Notes under the pieces: generated by a model
What the model saw: the letters and a program-made list of their open reading frames with translations, nothing else
Told to the model about the DNA's origin: nothing
Databases searched by the model: none
Shown: piece after piece, positions 58,904-64,000 of the stretch
Position numbering within the stretch: the first letter of the stretch is position 1
Layout of the letters: each line of letters opens with the position of its first letter
Position numbers and translations under genes: made by a program
DNA from: Gari tellinella
Taxonomy: Eukaryota > Mollusca > Bivalvia > Cardiida > Psammobiidae
DNA: 64,000 nucleotides
NCBI GenBank assembly: GCA_922989275.2
Contig: OV277866.1
Location: 75,676,328-75,740,327, forward strand
Direction: 5' to 3'

Positions 58904-58998
58904 AGAGCATGTTTATTTCATACTACGGAATATAGTACACGAAGCGCAGGACGCGCTGAGTGGACTATATTCTGTAGTATGAAATAAAAATGCTCTGA
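58904..58998. repeat. hairpin with GA/GA tip
   Basis: AGAGCATGTTTATTTCATAC pairs with GTATGAAATAAAAATGCTCT, and GAATATAGT with ACTATATTC. GA (58941-58942) faces GA (58958-58959), then AGCGC pairs with GCGCT around AGGAC. Confidence 0.9.
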
Positions 58999-59298
58999 GA
59001 TATTCAGCACTGGCTTGGGCTCGAGGAAAATAAGAAATGACACGACCCTTCGTTTCTGCTTTTTGTTTTTACTCAAAAAAGTCATTTAATGTCTAATGTT
59101 TTACAAAGTTTGAAAGGTTATCTTAATGTGAAGTTTATTTAGATACTATAGGTAGGCACATTTCATTAGCAATTGTCTTTGAAGTATATGTCTCACTGTT
59201 CATTTAAAAACAAATATGACGTCATCAAGCGTGTGCAGTTCCTCTCTGATCTCAATGGTTTTTTAAAGGCAATCTAGGCATTTAGTTCCTGGTTTTTA

Positions 59299-59537
59299 CA
59301 GTGGCGAAAACGGTATTCTTTCCCGTTTAAACCCAAACGAAACGCAAACGCAAAACACTAATACATAGAAAAATACATCTTTTTGACAATTATGACAATT
59401 TGTTAAATTATCATAGTGGCAAACAGTTTGGAGCCTGATCAGACGCCGGGTTTGATCTTAATCCAAACTGTTTGCAATAGAACTAAATTTTTTAGCCTAA
59501 ACGCGTTTATTGGAAAATAATAACGTTTTATCCACTG
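59299..59537. mobile_element. small TA-flanked TIR element with palindromic core
   Basis: The ends CAGTGGCGAAAACG and CGTTTTATCCACTG have TA on both sides. It is related to 19194-19429. The dispersed palindromic motif forms its core. Confidence 0.65.
59419..59475. repeat. dispersed palindromic motif, best copy
   Basis: GCAAACAGTTTGGA (59419-59432) and TCCAAACTGTTTGC (59462-59475) are exact inverted copies. The centre has GCCTGATCAGACGCC. Similar sequences occur at roughly 20 places in the window. Confidence 0.85.
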
Positions 59538-59887
59538 TACATCTACAGCTAAAACATGCATATATCTAGGTCTAGCGGGACTGTGTAGATCTAGATAAAT
59601 TATTGTAACTGTGAAATTCCTGTATTTCTACAGCTAAAATCCTTGATATGGTGTTTATTTCACATAACTTTCAATTATTTATCGTTACGGCTACAGAGCA
59701 GGCAAAAGGTTGTTGCGGTCGCTCGCTCGGATAATTGTTGTCAAAATTACCTTCAATGACGGAAACGTGGACTAAATGAACAGTTTGTTAATTAGTCCAT
59801 GGTTTTTAAACAGTGTGGAACTACCAGATAAAGTCAACAGTTTTTGAGGCACCTGGTTGGCCGAGAGCTCCAAGCCATGTGCTAAAT

Positions 59888-61589
59888 TGAGCTAAAATAT
59901 GTATGAACTACATTTTACTTATTGTACCACTTTGAATGGGATAAAGTAGAATTTTAAGAGTTAATCAGACGACAATGCGAACAAATTGACATTCACAGCA
60001 CATACAATGCAACAATTTGCAAACGTAATTTACAGTCATCGCTTTGTTATATTACTATGTGACTCTACATGCCATACTTTACACAAACATACAGTACCCT
60101 CCATGTCAACCATGCAGTCAACCTTTTGTGGTGGAATTTCGTTATACAGTCACGAACATGTACCACGATAACTAGCCTTGTATCCTGGTAGATAGTAGCT
60201 CAAAGCAAGTTGAAAGAGAAAAGAGTACGTCTTAAGGCGCATTCTTCTTTACTACCAACCTGCTTTAAGTATTCACTCGTCTTTAAAACTAGAAACATGC
60301 AAACGGATTAAACTAATCCAAATGTTCCAGAGTCGATTACTGTAACATGATCTATTAATAACCTTTGATTTCTGAAATGTAAACAGTGTTTGTAGTATTA
60401 TAATGTCTCGTGGAAAACCAGCTTATCATCATCCTCATTGTTCAACCGGATAGTCACAGCTGCAGCAAAGTGACAATCTATTGATTTGAAACAATTTGCG
60501 TAAATATAACGATCCACAATGAAACTTCAATTAAACGATGAGACTGTTTCTTGATCATTCGAACGAACAGGTTTGACTTCTAATTCCATCATGTCTTCAT
60601 CGTCATGACCCCTAATTTAAATTAACATACTCATTTACAATGAAATAAAATGAAATTTGAATCCACAAATTCAGATAGAATGAAATTAGAACCCATTTTC
60701 CGCCCAGAAAAGGGTGTTTTAAAACCTAATATCCTTCCTGATAATTTGCATTGAATATGAGTTATCAGATCACATTATAATGATGAGCTTCGTTTCTTTA
60801 CAATAAATTGCTTTTGTGACAATAGTTAATGTAATAAATATGATTATTGTAGAAAATACACATTTGAAAGAAACAACGTAGTTTATTTTAAAGGACTCAT
60901 TTTTTTTAAATGACACGCAACAAATCATTCGAAGTCTATATAATAAAATTGTGTTTTATAGATGTTTGATAATCATATCAAAGACGACGTTTTAAATGTC
61001 GATACTCAATTTGTCAATCCAGAACAATAGCAGAGATTTACAAATCATTTTATTCTGAGTTGAAACGAAATTTGTTTTGTTCAAAGGTATTCGTATATTT
61101 TGATATATCGACAATAAATATATGTCAGTTGAATCATATACGCGTCATCTAAAGATCAGTATAACTAGAAAACAGTGTAAATCCTGACTAGAGTATTCAT
61201 ATGTGATCGAAAAAACGATTAAAGTCTACACTGTCATTTTATTAGTAAAACCAAACTCGCAATAATACAACACTAACTTGACTAACGTGATAACTACAAT
61301 GGTCCATATTAATTTTATAACAAAACAGTAGTCTAACGAACAAAGGAATGGTAATATTGTTCTGTTAAACATGTTTAACTACAGGCAGTACACTGTAATA
61401 ACCAGTACTTTTTAATAAAATCCTATTCATTTCTTACTTTCCGGTGATTTACATTGAAAACTAGTAGCTTATCACTTGATACTCTCATTGTTGTTGTGAT
61501 AGTGCACGTACCATTTGTTAACATGTTCTATCGTGTGGTGACAAGTTTAATGGGATAACATACATTATATACAGTAAGTTTATAAAATT
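59888..61589. other. unassigned sequence with one palindrome
   Basis: A palindrome related to 50881-50955 lies at 60197-60268 (CAAAGCAAGTTGAAAG with CTACCAACCTGCTTTAAG, centre CTTAAGG). No gene was recognised. Confidence 0.45.
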
Positions 61590-61690
61590 GGGGGCGAAAC
61601 GACTAGCTCTTAGGGGGCGAAACGACTCGGGTCTCATTTGGGAGCGAAACGACCAGGGAGGAAACGGCTTGGGCGCCAAACGACCCGGAA
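61590..61690. repeat. degenerate tandem repeat, GGGCGAAACGACT unit
   Basis: Five imperfect units of about 17-29 bp carry GGGGGCGAAACGACT, GGGGCGAAACGACTC, GGGAGCGAAACGACC, GGGAGGAAACGGC and GGGCGCCAAACGACC. The tract is much richer in G+C than its surroundings. Confidence 0.8.
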
Positions 61691-64000
61691 TCCTATCGTG
61701 TTTACACCTGGGTGTCGTTTGACTAACATACTTACGCTTGCGTTACTCTTCGATTTCGTAAGATTTTGCGTAATTTTAAGTACGGACCTTAAACATATAT
61801 TGACACAGCTACAATCTTGCGTGAGGTCAAGCGTTACTTTACGAAAAACAAATAGCGGTCGTAAATAAGCGGTCACTATTTTTGGGGGTGAGAGTTGCGG
61901 AGCGTGGCTTGGCTAATTTCTATAAATTTTCAACTTTGTCGTCATATTGATTGTTAATGCCTCACCCGAACTAACCTATATAGACGTACGTCATGCAGGG
62001 GAAGTATTTCCATCAGCGGGTAGGATTTAATTGTTTAATCTAAAGTGACTGATTTTGAGCATCAGAAAATGGTTCCCAAAGAGAAATTGTGAAGTTTTAA
62101 GTCAAGTCCTAAACATGAATACTTACACATGTATAGCGTTTATAATTTATAACGATATAATTTCTTAGTGTATTGCACAATTACAAGTAATAAATACCTT
62201 GATCAGAGTAACTCGTATACATATTTTTTTGACTTCGTCGTCACACTCTAGATAAGTCAAATGTACAGTGTCAGTGATCAGTTCAGTAACGAAATTGATG
62301 GCCGTTGATGGCCATCGATTGCGAGTTGATAACCGGCCTGGAATTAATTGGAAAAACGTAAATTTGTCGTTCAAACGCAAATGCTTTGCAATAGAATATA
62401 GGACATGACAACATTTAGACAATTCCGACTACCAGTTTTGATTTTAGTGAAAAACAGTTTGGAGCCTGATCAGGCGCCGAGTAACTCTGATCTGGCTCGA
62501 AATTGTTTGCAATGAAAAAAGCAATATTGTAAGCGTATCACGCTACACATGGGGCACAAACTCCTAACCTAAACAGCAAACAATGATAATTGAACACGCT
62601 ACTGTACAATACAAGTTCTAAACATTGTTATAGAGAGGGAAACTAAATAATAATCGGCAATAATTTGCAATAAGCTTGGATCCAGTCCAAGCGTTTACGC
62701 ATCGCCAGGGTCCAGAGAGTTAACGTGCTTTACCCTTTAACCGCAAAACGCGACTAAAGATCGACTTTGCAAACAGTATGTATCATAATAAAACGCCACG
62801 TAAAGTGGTTTCTTGTCAGAGGTCAAACTATTTGGCACTCATATCAATGTTCTAGTTAAAACTTATAAAATGTATTTAATAAAGAAGCCTACATTTTTTC
62901 TACGAAGGCTTAAAACCCCGGTTAAATTTGCTGATGAAGAAACATTATACTTAACACCGCTAATGTATTAATTAAGAATCAAGGCTGTGAAACAGATATG
63001 TCTGTATAACTTTGTACGACAGCTTCAGAGTCAGAATAAGAGCATGAAATAACATAAATATATATTTGTCTGGAAACTTTGTAAATAATTTAGGTCATAA
63101 AACAATATTAAAATAGCTGCCAGACCACGAGTGCCGTTTTATCCTTTTTGCCGACTCAAGTGAAAATACCGTATAAATGTGTTTTTTTCGCGAGAATGAA
63201 ATTTTCGCTATTTTCGCGTGTGTATCAAACTCGCGTAAATATAATCCGCCAAATATTCCTAGCTTTCTATAATTCATTTTCGACAGCAAAGTCCACTTGA
63301 GGCAGTTTGTCATCTAAACTTCTCTTCATGATTTGCATTATATGTATAAATACTGGTATTAGTGCATTGTACTAACACACTCACCTCTGAACATTTAAAT
63401 GCACGATTCAAAATAAAACGTGGTCCTATTCTGCCTATTTAGGGCTCATTTTTATGATAAAGTTAAAGTGACAAACAGTGCGAACACTGATCAGAGGTCA
63501 ACTTGAGTAGATCTCTTATCAAGGTTTATACTGTTGGTAGAGGACATTTCTACTTCTCAAATGTTAAATATCTGTAAATGTCGAGTACACTGGTCGCAGC
63601 GTTTGAATGTCTTGGTTTCTATCCTCATTATATGTGGTTTTCTAGCAAATATATGTTGCAGACCCGGATTTGAGGGTACAAATATATGTAACCTGGTCAC
63701 ATCTAACTCAGTAGTTCACATTCACATCTTTTTAACAATCACACAACCAGTCAGAAGACATATGACCCATATATGGAAGTCTGCAATACAAAAACAGATA
63801 TTATAATAACAAGCATACAATGAATTCTTCAATAACAGCGAGCTATTAGCTGCGGTATCGTACCTCTAACTATCGACACAAGGTACAGTTACGATATAGC
63901 AACTAACCACATATATACTTATTGAATTCTTGTAAAGTTTCTGTTTATGTTTTATGAGCGATAAAATGGGATTGGACAAAAAAGGACTTTATTCTACGAT
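61691..64000. other. unassigned sequence with motif copies
   Basis: No gene was recognised; the plus-strand frame at 63534-63806 has no known family. A good motif copy lies at 62451-62512 (AAACAGTTTGGAGCCTGATC to AAATTGTTTGC), and partial ones at about 62662, 62823 and 63470. Confidence 0.4.
62451..62512. repeat. dispersed palindromic motif
   Basis: AAAACAGTTTGGAGCC pairs with GGCTCGAAATTGTTTGC, with TGATCAGGCGCCGAG and CTGATC between. It belongs to the family of 59419-59475. Confidence 0.75.

Larger units (their letters stand above)
58892..59887. mobile_element. hairpin-ended TIR element, copy 2
   Basis: In reverse orientation it matches 39544-40045: the TIRs (CAGCACTGGCTTGGGCTCGA near the hairpin and GAGCTCCAAGCCATGTGCTAA at the far end) and interior GACGTCA, TCAATGACGG. 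It is longer because a small element (59299-59537) and other sequence have been added. Its hairpin lies at 58904-58998. Confidence 0.7.

Noticed and set aside
1..64000. CRISPR array, rRNA genes or bacterial operon signals
   Set aside because: The repeats are dispersed and inverted, not regularly spaced direct repeats with unique spacers; no rRNA or operon-like gene order is present.

Overview
The window looks like intergenic or intronic DNA from an animal, most probably a bivalve mollusc. It is AT-rich, has no long open reading frame (longest about 146 codons), and is packed with short, old, nested transposons. The bivalve assignment is an inference from the repeat types: a Penelope-like reverse transcriptase, tRNA-derived SINEs, mariner and PIF/Harbinger relics, and many TIR and fold-back elements. 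There is no rRNA, no CRISPR and no operon-like gene order.

Region by region. 0-5 kb: a degraded reading frame at 1.8-2.4 kb and a TTAA-type non-autonomous element at 2.97-4.59 kb. 5-17 kb: hairpin repeats, a Penelope-like element (PLE) with a broken reverse transcriptase and LTR-like direct repeats, further 5'-truncated PLE copies, and a TIR element carrying a tRNA-like module (14.5-15.0 kb). 17-24 kb: a fold-back element and a 3-kb mariner whose transposase is split by a nested TTAA element and carries a micro-inversion. 24-25 kb: a SINE, then the best candidate for host coding sequence (two minus-strand exons). 27-33 kb: hairpin-ended elements, a TIR element with a 949-bp near-complete palindrome nested in it, and more PLE tails. 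33.9-38.8 kb: a 5-kb PIF/Harbinger transposon with at least four later insertions inside it. 39.4-40.8 kb: a mariner-type TIR element filled by two other elements. 41-46 kb: mostly unassigned. 46-51 kb: a PLE tandem, a hairpin element splitting the last PLE copy, a hairpin-ended element with a tRNA-like module, and a three-level nested fold-back. 51.4-53.8 kb: a 2.3-kb TTAA element with an unusual internal repeated motif. 55-60 kb: a perfect 76-bp palindrome, second copies of earlier hairpin elements and a mariner fragment. 60-64 kb: mostly unassigned, with a small degenerate tandem repeat.

How the parts relate. No host pathway can be assembled. The interest lies in the repeats. At least two element families occur twice with conserved body and hairpin base but different inner hairpin stems. 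Five hairpins with unrelated stems share a tip in which GA faces GA before a short GC-rich stem. tRNA-like modules sit inside TIR elements. One PLE copy carries a strong A-to-G excess, as expected if edited RNA had been reverse transcribed. A 60-bp palindromic motif recurs at roughly 20 places.
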